Positions 20,996-29,773 of a DNA stretch of 64,000 bases are shown piece after piece. The position numbers and the translations under genes are program-made. Each line of letters opens with the position of its first letter. The stretch's first letter is position 1. The stretch is from contig NZ_JAERWK010000015.1 in the NCBI RefSeq assembly GCF_016918035.1, forward strand, positions 168,775-232,774, in the 5' to 3' direction. Origin of the DNA: Nakamurella leprariae (GTDB lineage Bacteria; Actinomycetota; Actinomycetes; Mycobacteriales; Nakamurellaceae). Under the pieces are notes generated by a model. The model had not been told where the DNA came from. It did no database searches and saw nothing but the letters and a program-made list of their open reading frames with translations.

Positions 20996-21181
20996 TCAGC
21001 GGCCGGTGATGTCGTGCGCTGCGTCCTTGAGCTTGTCGCCGGTCTGCTTGACGTCCGCCGAGGCCTGGTCGCCTCGGCCCTCCGCCTGCAGCTCCGGGTC
21101 GTCGGTCGCCCGGCCGGCGGCCTCCTTGGCCTTGCCGACGGCTTCCTCACCGGCGTGCTTGATCGTGTCGCCCATCGTCAT
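20996..21181 (-). CDS. CsbD-family stress protein
   Basis: A 61-aa protein with the CsbD-like core (AGEEAVGKAKEAAGRATDDPELQAEGRGDQASADVKQ). The family is small, hydrophilic and induced by general stress in many bacteria. The ATG at 21181 or the in-frame ATG at 21175 could be used; both follow a GAGGAGATG stretch. It lies just downstream of the PRC-barrel/DUF2382 gene on the same strand, supporting a shared stress response. Confidence 0.85.
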   Translation of the reverse strand: MTMGDTIKHAGEEAVGKAKEAAGRATDDPELQAEGRGDQASADVKQTGDKLKDAAHDITGR

Positions 21182-21244
21182 CGCGCATCTCCTCGCTGTT
21201 CGTGGGGGCGGACTCCTGGTGTGACCAGGTCAGGGGCTCGACCC

Positions 21245-22042
21245 TCAGCGGGCAGTCCGGTCCGTCGTGGGATCGGTGTCGACCTCGATCTCCTCCTTGC
21301 GGACGGCCTCGGTCACCTGCTGCTGTTCGGTGACGGTGTCGGTGGTCAGCCGGACCTGCTCGACCGGGACGGTCTCCTTGTGGACCACCACGCGCTCCTC
21401 GGAGAGCGTGACTTCCGCAGTGGCCTCACCGATCTCGGCCCCACCGGTGGCGGCCTCCGGCCCGATCGGCTCGCGTTCGACCCGGACCTCCTCGCGCTGC
21501 ACCGGCACCGTCACGGTCTGGTTCTCGGTCACCACGTACTTGCGCAGCCGCGCCCGCCCGGTCTCGACCCGCTGGGTCCCGACGTTCAGGTGTTCCTCGG
21601 ACCGGGTGAGCACGTCGTCGCCTCCGGTCCGGTCAGCCGTGCCGGCGACCGCGAGATCACGGTCGGCGTCGGCGGTCCGGGTGGTGGTGCCGGGCGCCTC
21701 GACGGAGGTGTCGGTGGTGGTCCCGGCGGTGCCCAGGCCGTAGTACGAGTACAGCTGCTCCTCGTTGTCCGGCGACAGCGGTTCGCCCGCTTCGAAGTGC
21801 GGAGCCGAGCGGACGGTCTCCTTGTCGTACGGCACCCGGATGTCGTCGCCGTCGACCTGGGCACGGTCCAGGGGCACGAACGACTCCTTCGCGCCGAACC
21901 AACCGGTCTTGACGGTCACCCAGCTGGGGACGCCGGTCTGGTCGTCGAGGTAGACCTCGCTGACCTTGCCGAGGCGCTCACCGTCCTGGCCGACGACCAC
22001 GCCGTTGTCGAGCAGGTGGGCGGTCTGGTCAACGTTCACCAT
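21245..22042 (-). CDS. PRC-barrel and DUF2382 (YsnF-like) domain protein
   Basis: A 265-aa protein. The N-terminal PRC-barrel is GERLGKVSEVYLDDQTGVPSWVTVKTGWFG with FVPLDRAQV. The C-terminal DUF2382 domain is rich in charged strands (RLRKYVVTENQTVTVPVQREEVRVEREPI, LSEERVVVHKETVPVEQVRL). A Thr/Ala-rich linker joins them. This architecture is a known actinobacterial stress-induced protein of uncertain biochemistry. The ATG follows an AAGGAG ribosome-binding site at good spacing. It heads the stress block running down to the DUF3618 gene. Confidence 0.87.
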   Translation of the reverse strand: MVNVDQTAHLLDNGVVVGQDGERLGKVSEVYLDDQTGVPSWVTVKTGWFGAKESFVPLDRAQVDGDDIRVPYDKETVRSAPHFEAGEPLSPDNEEQLYSYYGLGTAGTTTDTSVEAPGTTTRTADADRDLAVAGTADRTGGDDVLTRSEEHLNVGTQRVETGRARLRKYVVTENQTVTVPVQREEVRVEREPIGPEAATGGAEIGEATAEVTLSEERVVVHKETVPVEQVRLTTDTVTEQQQVTEAVRKEEIEVDTDPTTDRTAR

Positions 22043-22121
22043 GGATGATCTCCTTCGTGTGTCGGTGCCGGCGGTGTCCGAGGGGAGCCGCGGCGGGTCA
22101 CGGTGGTGCTCCGAGGTGACG

Positions 22122-22140
22122 ACTGCGGTCCGACCGCAGT
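22122..22140. promoter_or_regulatory. Dyad upstream of the PRC-barrel gene
   Basis: ACTGCGGTCCGACCGCAGT is a perfect 8-bp inverted repeat around CCG, 80-100 bp before the PRC-barrel start. It could be an operator or a small hairpin. Confidence 0.4.
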
Positions 22141-22347
22141 ATTCGTGTCCTGCCGGTTTCCGGTCCGGCGGGAAGCCAAACCTGTTCAGCAGGGCCAGGT
22201 GTGGCCGGGCGAGTCCACCCGGCGCAGCGCGCGGTGCCGCCAGCGAGGCGTACGGCGGGCGTCGTCGGACGGCCGCCGTCGGCTTCGTGGTGGCGGTGTT
22301 CGGCCGGTGATGTCCGGAACGGTCGGTCGCCGCGGACCCAGCCGGCC

Positions 22348-22358
22348 TTACGTCGTAA
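22348..22358. promoter_or_regulatory. TetR-operator-like palindrome
   Basis: TTACGTCGTAA is a perfect palindrome around a central T, followed at once by another half site (CCTTACG). The form matches operators of many actinobacterial TetR regulators, and a TetR gene ends 132 bp away. Confidence 0.4.
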
Positions 22359-22489
22359 ACCTTACGAGCAGGTCTGCGACCGCGCCACCCGTTCGACGCG
22401 GCTGCCCACCAAGATTCCTGTCAAACAGCCAGGAGCGCGAGGATCCTGGCGGACCGGCCAGTGGCTCGCGCCCGCGCCGCGCGGTCCGT

Positions 22490-23311
22490 TCACCGGTGCG
22501 GCGGGTGGTCGAGCAGCCGTTCCAACCGGTCGAGCAGCACCTCGAGCGCCTCCTCGAACTCCTCGGCCGACCGGTCCTGGGACAGCTCCGCCTGCAAGGC
22601 GGACAGCCGCGGATACTCGGCAAGGTCGGTGGGGTCCGGACGGCCCGGATCCTCCTGTTCGATGGGCCCGATGTCGGCGCCGTGGGTGGACACCTCCAGC
22701 AGCAGATGGCCGAGCAGGAAGCTGGAGAACGCCCGGTACGCGGCGACTGCGTGGGCGTCGCTGAACCCGCAGCGCTGCAGCTCGGTGAGGAACGACTCCA
22801 TCCAGCGCAGGCTGCGCAGCGGCGGGTGCACCCACGGCGCGGCGGGTGGCCGGGTGGCGATCAGCGGGAACACCTTGGGGTGGGCCAGCGCGATCCGCCG
22901 CACCCCGTGGCCCAGTCGTTGCAGGTACTCCTGCCAGTCCGGCGAGCTGAGGTGGACGTCGGGATCGCCGTAGAGCTCGTCGACGACGGTCTCCACCACC
23001 CCGTCCAACAGGCTCTCGCGCCCCGGCACCCAGTGGTAGAGCGCCATCGCCTCGACACCCAGGTGAGCCCCGAGCCGCCGCATGGTCAGCTGCCGCAGTC
23101 CGTCCTGATCGATGAGTTCGACCGCGGCGCCCAGGATGCGCCGCCGGTCCAGGGCGTTGCGGGCCGTACCGGGAGCGGCTGCGGGCAGCACGGCCGCGCG
23201 GGATCCGCGGGTTTCCGGGGTGTCGGGATCGACGGGCGCGTCAGCGCCGCCCACGGCAGGTTCCGCAGCGGCCGGGTCACGCGTCGACTCGTCGGCCGAA
23301 CTGCGACGCAT
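22490..23311 (-). CDS. TetR/AcrR-family transcriptional regulator
   Basis: A 273-aa repressor. After a disordered N-terminal stretch of about 50 residues comes the HTH domain (RRRILGAAVELIDQDGLRQLTMRRLGAHLGVEAMALYHWVPGRESLLDGV, about residues 57-105). The ligand domain that follows is of the tetracycline-repressor C-terminal type. The neighbouring UMF1-type MFS gene lies 90 bp upstream on the same strand. The start at 23311 gives an unusually long disordered leader, so a later start is possible. Ligand is unknown. Confidence 0.85.
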   Translation of the reverse strand: MRRSSADESTRDPAAAEPAVGGADAPVDPDTPETRGSRAAVLPAAAPGTARNALDRRRILGAAVELIDQDGLRQLTMRRLGAHLGVEAMALYHWVPGRESLLDGVVETVVDELYGDPDVHLSSPDWQEYLQRLGHGVRRIALAHPKVFPLIATRPPAAPWVHPPLRSLRWMESFLTELQRCGFSDAHAVAAYRAFSSFLLGHLLLEVSTHGADIGPIEQEDPGRPDPTDLAEYPRLSALQAELSQDRSAEEFEEALEVLLDRLERLLDHPPHR

Positions 23312-23401
23312 CGCGCGCCTCCTCGCCTCCGGGCCCCCCCGGACGGGTCGGCCACCTCGGGCGACCGTACGCCGTGACCGCCGGACGTGGCGGTTCCGCG
23401 G

Positions 23402-24763
23402 TCAGGCCGGGACGTGCGCGGCCGGCGGCGCCGGCGGGCGCACCGGGAGCAGCGCCAGCAGCCCGGCCAGCAGCACCAGGATGATGCCGACGATACCCAG
23501 CCGGTCGCCGCCGATCAGGCTGAACAACCCGAACAGGGCGGGGGCCAGGAAGGACACCGCCCGCCCGGTGGTGGCGTAGAGGCCGAACAACTGGCCCTCG
23601 TGTCCGGCTGGCGCGAGCCGGGCCAGGAAGGTCCGGGACGCCGACTGGGCCGGCCCGACGAACAGGCACAGGATGAGCCCGAAGATCCAGAACATGCCGG
23701 GTCCGGAGACGAACAGCAGCACGACGGCGGTAGCGATCATGCCGGTCAGCGAGGCGACGATGACCCGCTTCGGACCCAGCCGGTCGTCGAAGACGCCGGC
23801 GACCAGGGCGCCGATCGCCGAGACGACGTTGGCCGCGATGCCGAACAGGATGACGTCGTCACTGCTGATCCCGTAGACGGTGACGGCCAGCACGGCGCCG
23901 AAGGTGAACACCGCGGCCAGCCCGTCCCGGAACAGTGCACTGGCGCCCAGGAAGAACACCGTGTGCCGGTCCCGCCGGTACAACGCGCCCAGGTCCCGGA
24001 ACAGCACTCGGTAGGACGCGAAGAAGCCGACGCGGTCGGCCTTGGGACCGGGCGGGATCTCCGGGACGGTGAGCAGCACCGGGATGGCGAAGAGCGCGAA
24101 CCAGGCCGCGGCGACCAGCGCCACGACGCGGATGCTGAGGCCGGCGTCCTCGAAGGTCACCCCGAACAGCCCGACGTCCGGCGAGATGAAGCCGAAGTAG
24201 CAGATGAGCAGCAGCACGATGCCGCCGACGTAGCCCATGGCCCAGCCGAACGCGGAGACCCGGCCGATGGTCGGCGGCGTCGAGATCTGCCGCAGCATCG
24301 CGTTGTAGGAGACCTCGGCGAACTCGAAGAAGATCGAGCCCAGGCCCATCAGCAGCAGACCGAGCCACAGGAAGTGGTAGTCGTTCTCGACGAAGAAGAG
24401 GCCGACCATGGCGGCGACGGTGAGCGACGTCCACACGCCCAGCGACGCCCGGCGCCGTCCGCCCGCGTCGGCCCGTTGCCCGGTCACCGGAGCCAGCACC
24501 GCGATGACGAAGCCGGCCAGGCCGAGGGCCCAGCCCAGCCAGGTGTTCGCGCTGATCGACCCGGGCAGCTCCGCGCCGACCTCGTCGGTGAGGTACACGG
24601 AGAAGACGAAGGTGACGATGACCGCGTTGAACGCGGCCGACCCCCAGTCCCACAGCCCCCAGGACAGGATCTGGCGGATCGGGATCGACGTGCCGTCCGA
24701 GGCCGGCGGCGGGGGCAGGTCGGACCCGGAGGAGGACGGGCCGCCCGTCGATGCTGCGCTCAT
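23402..24763 (-). CDS. UMF1/Atg22-like MFS transporter
   Basis: A 453-aa, about 12-helix permease of the UMF1 family related to fungal vacuolar effluxer Atg22. Landmarks are ILSWGLWDWGSAAFNAVIVTFVFSVYL at the N-terminus and FFEFAEVSYNAMLRQIS in the middle, with SRTFLARLAPAGHEGQLFGLYATTGRAVSFLAP near the end. It probably exports amino acids or related solutes, but substrates of bacterial members are not established. TAAGGT lies 8 nt before the ATG, so the mRNA is probably leaderless. The TetR gene follows on the same strand. Confidence 0.85.
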   Translation of the reverse strand: MSAASTGGPSSSGSDLPPPPASDGTSIPIRQILSWGLWDWGSAAFNAVIVTFVFSVYLTDEVGAELPGSISANTWLGWALGLAGFVIAVLAPVTGQRADAGGRRRASLGVWTSLTVAAMVGLFFVENDYHFLWLGLLLMGLGSIFFEFAEVSYNAMLRQISTPPTIGRVSAFGWAMGYVGGIVLLLICYFGFISPDVGLFGVTFEDAGLSIRVVALVAAAWFALFAIPVLLTVPEIPPGPKADRVGFFASYRVLFRDLGALYRRDRHTVFFLGASALFRDGLAAVFTFGAVLAVTVYGISSDDVILFGIAANVVSAIGALVAGVFDDRLGPKRVIVASLTGMIATAVVLLFVSGPGMFWIFGLILCLFVGPAQSASRTFLARLAPAGHEGQLFGLYATTGRAVSFLAPALFGLFSLIGGDRLGIVGIILVLLAGLLALLPVRPPAPPAAHVPA

Positions 24764-24771
24764 GGGGGCGC

Positions 24772-24777
24772 ACCTTA
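24772..24777 (-). promoter_or_regulatory. Leaderless -10 box of the UMF1-type MFS gene
   Basis: TAAGGT on the minus strand ends 8 nt before the ATG at 24763, with no ribosome-binding site between. Confidence 0.42.
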
Positions 24778-24834
24778 GGGCGCGCAGGCGTCCATCCGGC
24801 CAACGGGCGGCGAAGGTCCGCTCCGGCGTGGCGG

Positions 24835-26106
24835 TCAGCGCCCGGGTCGATCGGGCGCGGTGCGGTCCGGAGTGGCGTGCTCGGAGACGGGGAGGTCGGA
24901 GACGGGGAGGTCGGAGGCGGGGTGGTCGGAGGCGGGGTGGTCGGCAGTGGCGTCGTCATCGGCCGCCGGCTCGTCGATCGGCGTCTGCGACCCGGGGACG
25001 CGACGGCGCATCCAGCCGAGCACCAGGTAGCCGATGGGGATGAGCAGCCAGGCCGACAGCAGCCGGTAGATGACCACGGCCGCCGCGGCGGGTCCCTGTG
25101 CGGCCCCGATGCTGATCAGCCCGGCCAGCAGGGCGGCCTCGACGACGCCGATGCCGCCCGGGGTGAGCGGGATCTGCCGCACCACCTGGACGCCGAGGTA
25201 CAGCGCGGCCAACGCCGCCGGATGCACGTCGACGCCCACGGCCAGGGCGCTCAGGTACAGACAGGCCAGGTCGAGCGCCCAGTTGGCCAACGAGGTCTGC
25301 AGCACGATGTTCCAGTCCTGCAGTCGGACCACCCGGGCCTGGCGCAAAGTGTCCAGCGCGTGCCTGGCGCCGGCGCCGAGCTTGGCGTGCCGGTCCTGCC
25401 AGCGGTCCAGCCGGGGCGTGGCCCGGGTGGACGCCTCGTGCTGCGGTAGTCGCCGGGACACCCAGCGGATGCCGAGTTCGACCGCGGCGATGATGCCGAC
25501 CGCCACCAGCAGGGCCACCACCGGGTGGTCCTCGCCGAACTCCCACAGCGGCCGGAACGCCGACACCCCGATCCCGGCCAGGTAGAGCAGCACCAGACCG
25601 ATGGTCGACATGACGCCGGACAGCACCAGCACGCTGGCCGCGATCGGCGTGGACGCCCCGGTGCGGCGGAACTGCTGGAACGTGTAGCCCGCGCTGACCG
25701 CGCCGCCCGCCGGCAGACTCATCGACAGGGCGTTGCCCGACCAGGTGATCGCGTTGATCCGGCCGAAGGTGGCGGGCACCCCGAACGCCTGCAGCAGCCG
25801 GCGCTGCTGGAACGCCATCATGATCACCGAGCAGATCTGGGACAGTGCGGCCGCGGCGACCCACCACCAGTTGGCCCGGGTGACCGCCGACCACACCTCG
25901 GTGGGTGACGGCAGGCTGTCGTGCAGCACCAGCACCACCGCGACGGCCAGCACCACGGCGACCAGCAGCCGGGAGCGGAACAGCCAGCGGAACCGGTCGG
26001 CCACCTTCCTGACGCCGGCCGGGTGCTCGCTCCCCGGGTCGGGCCGGGCGTCGGGCTCCGGCTCGACGGGCGAGGCGGCGGCGGACGGCACGGTCAGGTC
26101 CGACAT
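24835..26106 (-). CDS. Lysylphosphatidylglycerol-synthase-like transmembrane protein (UPF0104)
   Basis: A 423-aa integral membrane protein of the LPG-synthase TM (flippase) family. Family blocks include SLPAGGAVSAGYTFQQFRRTG and RQIPLTPGGIGVVEAALLAGL, with about eight membrane segments. There is no cytoplasmic aminoacyl-transferase domain, so it is not a full MprF. The ATG at 26106 begins the conserved part. The C-terminal tail contains four pentapeptide repeats (PASDH, PASDL, PVSDL, PVSEH) from a 15-bp tandem repeat. It may move lipid-linked material; the substrate is unknown. Confidence 0.82.
   Translation of the reverse strand: MSDLTVPSAAASPVEPEPDARPDPGSEHPAGVRKVADRFRWLFRSRLLVAVVLAVAVVLVLHDSLPSPTEVWSAVTRANWWWVAAAALSQICSVIMMAFQQRRLLQAFGVPATFGRINAITWSGNALSMSLPAGGAVSAGYTFQQFRRTGASTPIAASVLVLSGVMSTIGLVLLYLAGIGVSAFRPLWEFGEDHPVVALLVAVGIIAAVELGIRWVSRRLPQHEASTRATPRLDRWQDRHAKLGAGARHALDTLRQARVVRLQDWNIVLQTSLANWALDLACLYLSALAVGVDVHPAALAALYLGVQVVRQIPLTPGGIGVVEAALLAGLISIGAAQGPAAAAVVIYRLLSAWLLIPIGYLVLGWMRRRVPGSQTPIDEPAADDDATADHPASDHPASDLPVSDLPVSEHATPDRTAPDRPGR
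24881..24940. repeat. 15-bp tandem repeat, 4 units
   Basis: Two units of TCGGAGACGGGGAGG are followed by two of TCGGAGGCGGGGTGG. They encode pentapeptide repeats in the flippase-like protein tail. Confidence 0.9.
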
Positions 26107-26338
26107 CGCGGCCGCACACCCCCTCCAGGCGGCGGCGCCCGCTGCCCGCACCTCCGCGGGTCGGTGGTCCGGCCCCGGACGCCGGCTCCAGGATCACACA
26201 TCGAGGGCCGCCACCGGCAGCATCGGAGGAGATCGATGACCGATCGGGGGACGGGTCACGGCGCGGCCGCCCGTCCCGGGTCGCCCGCCGGTCGCCGGCT
26301 GTTCGCCCTGGTGCGGCTGTCCGGGCACCCGCGCTGGC

Positions 26339-26344
26339 TACCCT
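26339..26344 (+). promoter_or_regulatory. Leaderless -10 box of pta-ackA
   Basis: TACCCT ends 6 nt before the pta ATG at 26351, with no ribosome-binding site between. Confidence 0.5.
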
Positions 26345-26350
26345 GCGGCC

Positions 26351-28495
26351 ATGTCGCGCAGCGTCTACATCACGTCGTCCGAGGGCAGTGCCGGCAAGTC
26401 GATGGTGGCGTTGGGGCTGGTCGACCTGCTGTCCCGGCGGGTGGGACGGGTGGGGGTGTTCCGGCCGGTCAGCGCGGCCCCGGAGTCGGCCGACGCCGAC
26501 TCGGCCCCGGACGCCCGGGACACCGTGCTGGAGATGCTGCTCGCGCACCCGGCCGTCGACCAGCCCTACGACGACGCCCTGGGCGTCACTTACCAGCAGT
26601 GGCACGCCGACGAGAGCGCCGCGCTGGCCGAGATCGTCGAGCGCTTCCACCGGGTCGCCGCCCGTTACGACTTCGTCGTCGTCCAGGGCAGCGACTGGAC
26701 CGACATCGCCACCGGCAGTGAGCTGGCCGCGAACGCGCGGGTGGCGGTGAACCTGGGCGCGCCGGTGGTGCTGGTGGTGCCGGGCGTCGACCGGACGCCG
26801 CGGCAGACGAAGGTGGCCGTCGAGCTGGCCCAGCAGGAACTGGCGTCGGCCCAGGTGCACCCGACCGCGGTCATCGCCATGCGGGTCCGGCCGGAGGACT
26901 CCGAACCGGTCCGGCGGGTGCTCGCGGACGGTCCCGTGCCGCTGGCCGGGGTGGTCCCTGAGGTGCCGTTGCTGGTCGCGCCGACGGTGGAGCAGTTGCG
27001 GGAGGCCTGCGGCGGCACCCTGGTCCGCGGTGACGAGCAGGGACTGGAGCGGGAGTCGCTCGGCTTCGTGGTCGCGGCCATGAGCCTGCCCAACGTGCTG
27101 ACCCGGCTGCACGACGACGTCACCGTCATCGCTCCCGGTGACCGCTCCGACCTGCTGCCCGGCCTGGTCATGGCCCACCAGTCGGGCACCTTCCCGCGGC
27201 TGTCCGCGGTGGTGCTCACGGGCGGCTACCGGCCGCCCGAGCCGGTGGCCCAGTTGCTCGACGGGGTGCCGGTCGACCTGCCGTTCATCGTCTCCGACCA
27301 GGGCACCTTCGAGACGGCGTCCGCACTGTCCGGGGTGCGCGGCCGGATGACCGCGACGTCCCGGGCCAAGATCGAGACCGCACTGCGGGTCTTCGCCGAG
27401 ACGGTCGACGGCACCGGGCTGCTCGACGCACTGGACGTCGCCCAGCCGGAGATCACCACGCCGGTCATGTTCCAGCACCAGCTGCTGGAGCGGGCCCGCG
27501 GCGACCGTCGCCACGTGGTGCTGCCCGAGGGCGAGGACGAGCGGATCCTGCGGGCGGCGGCCACGCTGTCCCGGCTCGGCGTCGCCGACCTGACCCTGCT
27601 CGGGGACCCGGCGGCGGTGCTCGGCAGGGCCGCCGGACTGGGCCTGGACCTCGGCGGGGTCCGGATCCTGTCCCCGCACGACGAGGCGCTGGTCGACCGG
27701 TTCGCCGCCGAGTACGTCCGGCTGCGCGCCCACAAAGGCGTGACCCCGGGCCGGGCCCGCGACGTCGTCCAGGACGTCTCGTACTTCGGCACGATGATGG
27801 TGCACCTGGGGCTGGCCGACGCCATGGTCTCCGGCGCGGCGCACACCACCGCGCACACCATCCGCCCGGCGTTCGAGATCATCCGGACCACGCCGGGCAC
27901 CACCATCGTCTCCAGCGTGTTCCTGATGTGCCTGGCCGACCGGGTACTCGCCTACGGCGACTGCGCGGTGAACCCCGACCCGGACGCCGGGCAGCTGGCC
28001 GAGATCGCCATCTCCTCGGCGGACACCGCGGCCCAGTTCGGCATCGACCCGCGGATCGCCATGCTGTCCTACTCGACCGGGACGTCCGGCGCGGGCGCGG
28101 ATGTCGACAAGGTGCGGCAGGCGACCGAACTCGTCCGCGCCCGCCGGCCCGACCTGCTGGTGGAGGGGCCGATCCAGTACGACGCCGCCGTCGATCCGAC
28201 CGTCGCGGCGGCCAAGCTGCCGGACTCGCCGGTGGCCGGACGCGCCACGGTGCTGATCTTCCCGGACCTCAACACCGGCAACAACACCTACAAGGCGGTG
28301 CAGCGCAGCGCCGGGGCGCTGGCCATCGGACCGGTGCTGCAAGGGCTGAACCGGCCGGTGAACGACCTGTCCCGCGGTGCCCTCGTCGCGGACATCGTGA
28401 ACACCGTGGCCATCACCGCCGTCCAGGCCCAGGCCGGACCACGATCGACACCTGATGCGATGCAGGCGGTCCCGGCCGGGGCGGAGGACCGATGA
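26351..28495 (+). CDS. pta: Phosphate acetyltransferase
   Basis: A 714-aa long-form Pta that interconverts acetyl-CoA and acetyl phosphate. The N-terminal third is the CobB/BioD-like P-loop domain (SSEGSAGKSMVALGLVDLL), the middle a DRTGG domain, and the C-terminal third the catalytic PTA/PTB domain (VVLPEGEDERILRAAATLSRL, FGTMMVHLGLADAMVSGAAHTTAHTIRPAFEII). Length matches the actinobacterial and E. coli long form. The stop overlaps the ackA ATG by 4 bp, so the two enzymes are coupled. Together they make ATP from acetyl-CoA or activate acetate. Confidence 0.96.
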   Translation: MSRSVYITSSEGSAGKSMVALGLVDLLSRRVGRVGVFRPVSAAPESADADSAPDARDTVLEMLLAHPAVDQPYDDALGVTYQQWHADESAALAEIVERFHRVAARYDFVVVQGSDWTDIATGSELAANARVAVNLGAPVVLVVPGVDRTPRQTKVAVELAQQELASAQVHPTAVIAMRVRPEDSEPVRRVLADGPVPLAGVVPEVPLLVAPTVEQLREACGGTLVRGDEQGLERESLGFVVAAMSLPNVLTRLHDDVTVIAPGDRSDLLPGLVMAHQSGTFPRLSAVVLTGGYRPPEPVAQLLDGVPVDLPFIVSDQGTFETASALSGVRGRMTATSRAKIETALRVFAETVDGTGLLDALDVAQPEITTPVMFQHQLLERARGDRRHVVLPEGEDERILRAAATLSRLGVADLTLLGDPAAVLGRAAGLGLDLGGVRILSPHDEALVDRFAAEYVRLRAHKGVTPGRARDVVQDVSYFGTMMVHLGLADAMVSGAAHTTAHTIRPAFEIIRTTPGTTIVSSVFLMCLADRVLAYGDCAVNPDPDAGQLAEIAISSADTAAQFGIDPRIAMLSYSTGTSGAGADVDKVRQATELVRARRPDLLVEGPIQYDAAVDPTVAAAKLPDSPVAGRATVLIFPDLNTGNNTYKAVQRSAGALAIGPVLQGLNRPVNDLSRGALVADIVNTVAITAVQAQAGPRSTPDAMQAVPAGAEDR

Positions 28496-29703
28496 CGGAC
28501 CGACCCGTGCTGGTCGTCAACTCCGGCTCGTCGTCGATGAAGTACCAGCTGGTCGATCCGGACGCCGGTGTGGCCGTCGCGTCCGGGGTGGTGGAACGCA
28601 TCGGGGAGCCCGGCGCCGCCGGTCGCGCCCGACACTCGTTCGCCGGCAACGACACCACCTTCTCCGGGCCGATCCCGGACCACGCGGCCGCGCTCGAGGT
28701 GATGCGGCAGCTGTTCGTCGACTCCGGCCGGCCGCTGCGCGGTGAGCGGCTGGTCGGGATCGGGCACCGGGTGGTGCACGGCGGCGACGTGTTCGCCGAC
28801 CCGGTGCTGATCGACGACGCCGTGCTGCGCCAGATCCGCGCGGTGTCCGGACTCGCGCCGCTGCACAACCCGGCCAACCTCACCGGCATCGAGCAGGCGG
28901 CCCGGGCGTTCCCCGGCATCCCGCAGGTCGCCGTGTTCGACACGGCCTTCTTCCGGACGCTGCCGGCCGCGGCCGCGACCTACGCGATCGACGCCGACCT
29001 GGCCGCCCGGCACGCCGTCCGCCGGTACGGCTTCCACGGCACGTCCCACCAGTACGTGAGTGGACAGGTGGCCACCGTGCTGGGCCGGCCGCTCGCGGAC
29101 CTGGACCAGATCGTGCTGCACCTGGGCAACGGTGCCTCCGCCTCGGCCGTGCGCGGCGGGGTCGCGGTGGAGACGTCCATGGGGATGACGCCGCTCGAGG
29201 GCCTGGTGATGGGCACCCGCAGCGGCGACCTCGACCCGGGCGTGCTGCTGCACCTGGCCGGGCCGGGCGGTCTCGACCCGGCTGGGCTCGACACGCTGCT
29301 CAACCGCCGGTCCGGGCTGCTGGGTCTGGCCGGCACCAACGACTTCCGCGACCTGCAGGCGATGATGGACGGGCCGGATGCCGACCGGGCGGCCGCGGCC
29401 CGGCTGGCCTTCGACGTGTTCTGCCACCGGGTGCGCAAGTACATCGGGGCCTACCTGGCCGTGCTCGGGCGGGTCGACGTCATCACCTTCACCGCCGGGG
29501 TGGGGGAGAACGCCCCAGCGGTGCGGGCCCAGGTGCTGGCCGGTCTGGAGGGGCTCGGCATCGTGGTGGATGCGGACCGCAACGCCGTCCGCAGCCGCGA
29601 CGCGCGGATCATCTCGCCGCCGGACACCCCGGTCACCGTCATGGTGGTGCCGACGAACGAGGAGCTGGCCATCGCCCGGGCCACCGTGACCGTGGTCGGC
29701 TGA
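28492..29703 (+). CDS. ackA: Acetate kinase
   Basis: A 403-aa cytosolic kinase converting acetyl phosphate and ADP to acetate and ATP. N-terminal VLVVNSGSSSMKYQL and GERLVGIGHRVVHGGD, the HNPAN block, FHGTSHQYVS, HLGNGAS and TAGVGENAP are all present, so the active site is complete. The ATG is embedded in the pta stop (ATGA). A copy of the dispersed element follows 20 bp downstream of the stop. Confidence 0.97.
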   Translation: MTDRPVLVVNSGSSSMKYQLVDPDAGVAVASGVVERIGEPGAAGRARHSFAGNDTTFSGPIPDHAAALEVMRQLFVDSGRPLRGERLVGIGHRVVHGGDVFADPVLIDDAVLRQIRAVSGLAPLHNPANLTGIEQAARAFPGIPQVAVFDTAFFRTLPAAAATYAIDADLAARHAVRRYGFHGTSHQYVSGQVATVLGRPLADLDQIVLHLGNGASASAVRGGVAVETSMGMTPLEGLVMGTRSGDLDPGVLLHLAGPGGLDPAGLDTLLNRRSGLLGLAGTNDFRDLQAMMDGPDADRAAAARLAFDVFCHRVRKYIGAYLAVLGRVDVITFTAGVGENAPAVRAQVLAGLEGLGIVVDADRNAVRSRDARIISPPDTPVTVMVVPTNEELAIARATVTVVG

Positions 29704-29723
29704 GCGACCCGGCGGCCGGGTTG

Positions 29724-29768
29724 ATGGTCGGAGCTCGCCGTCCGCTCGTGCCTCGCTCCGGCGACCCC
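29724..29768 (-). repeat. Dispersed 45-bp element, copy B, between ackA and hydrolase
   Basis: Reads GGGGTCGCCGGAGCGAGGCA at its start on the minus strand and ends GAGCTCCGACCAT. It lies between the convergent ackA and hydrolase genes, 5 bp from the hydrolase stop. It is the only intergenic copy and might also fold as a weak transcript-end hairpin. Confidence 0.78.
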
Positions 29769-29773
29769 TCCGG

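Larger units (their letters stand above)
22043..22489. other. Intergenic region with operator-like dyads
   Basis: A 447-bp gap between the TetR gene and the PRC-barrel gene, both on the minus strand. It holds a dyad at 22122-22140 and a palindrome at 22348-22358, reported separately. No gene or RNA was recognised. Confidence 0.5.
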
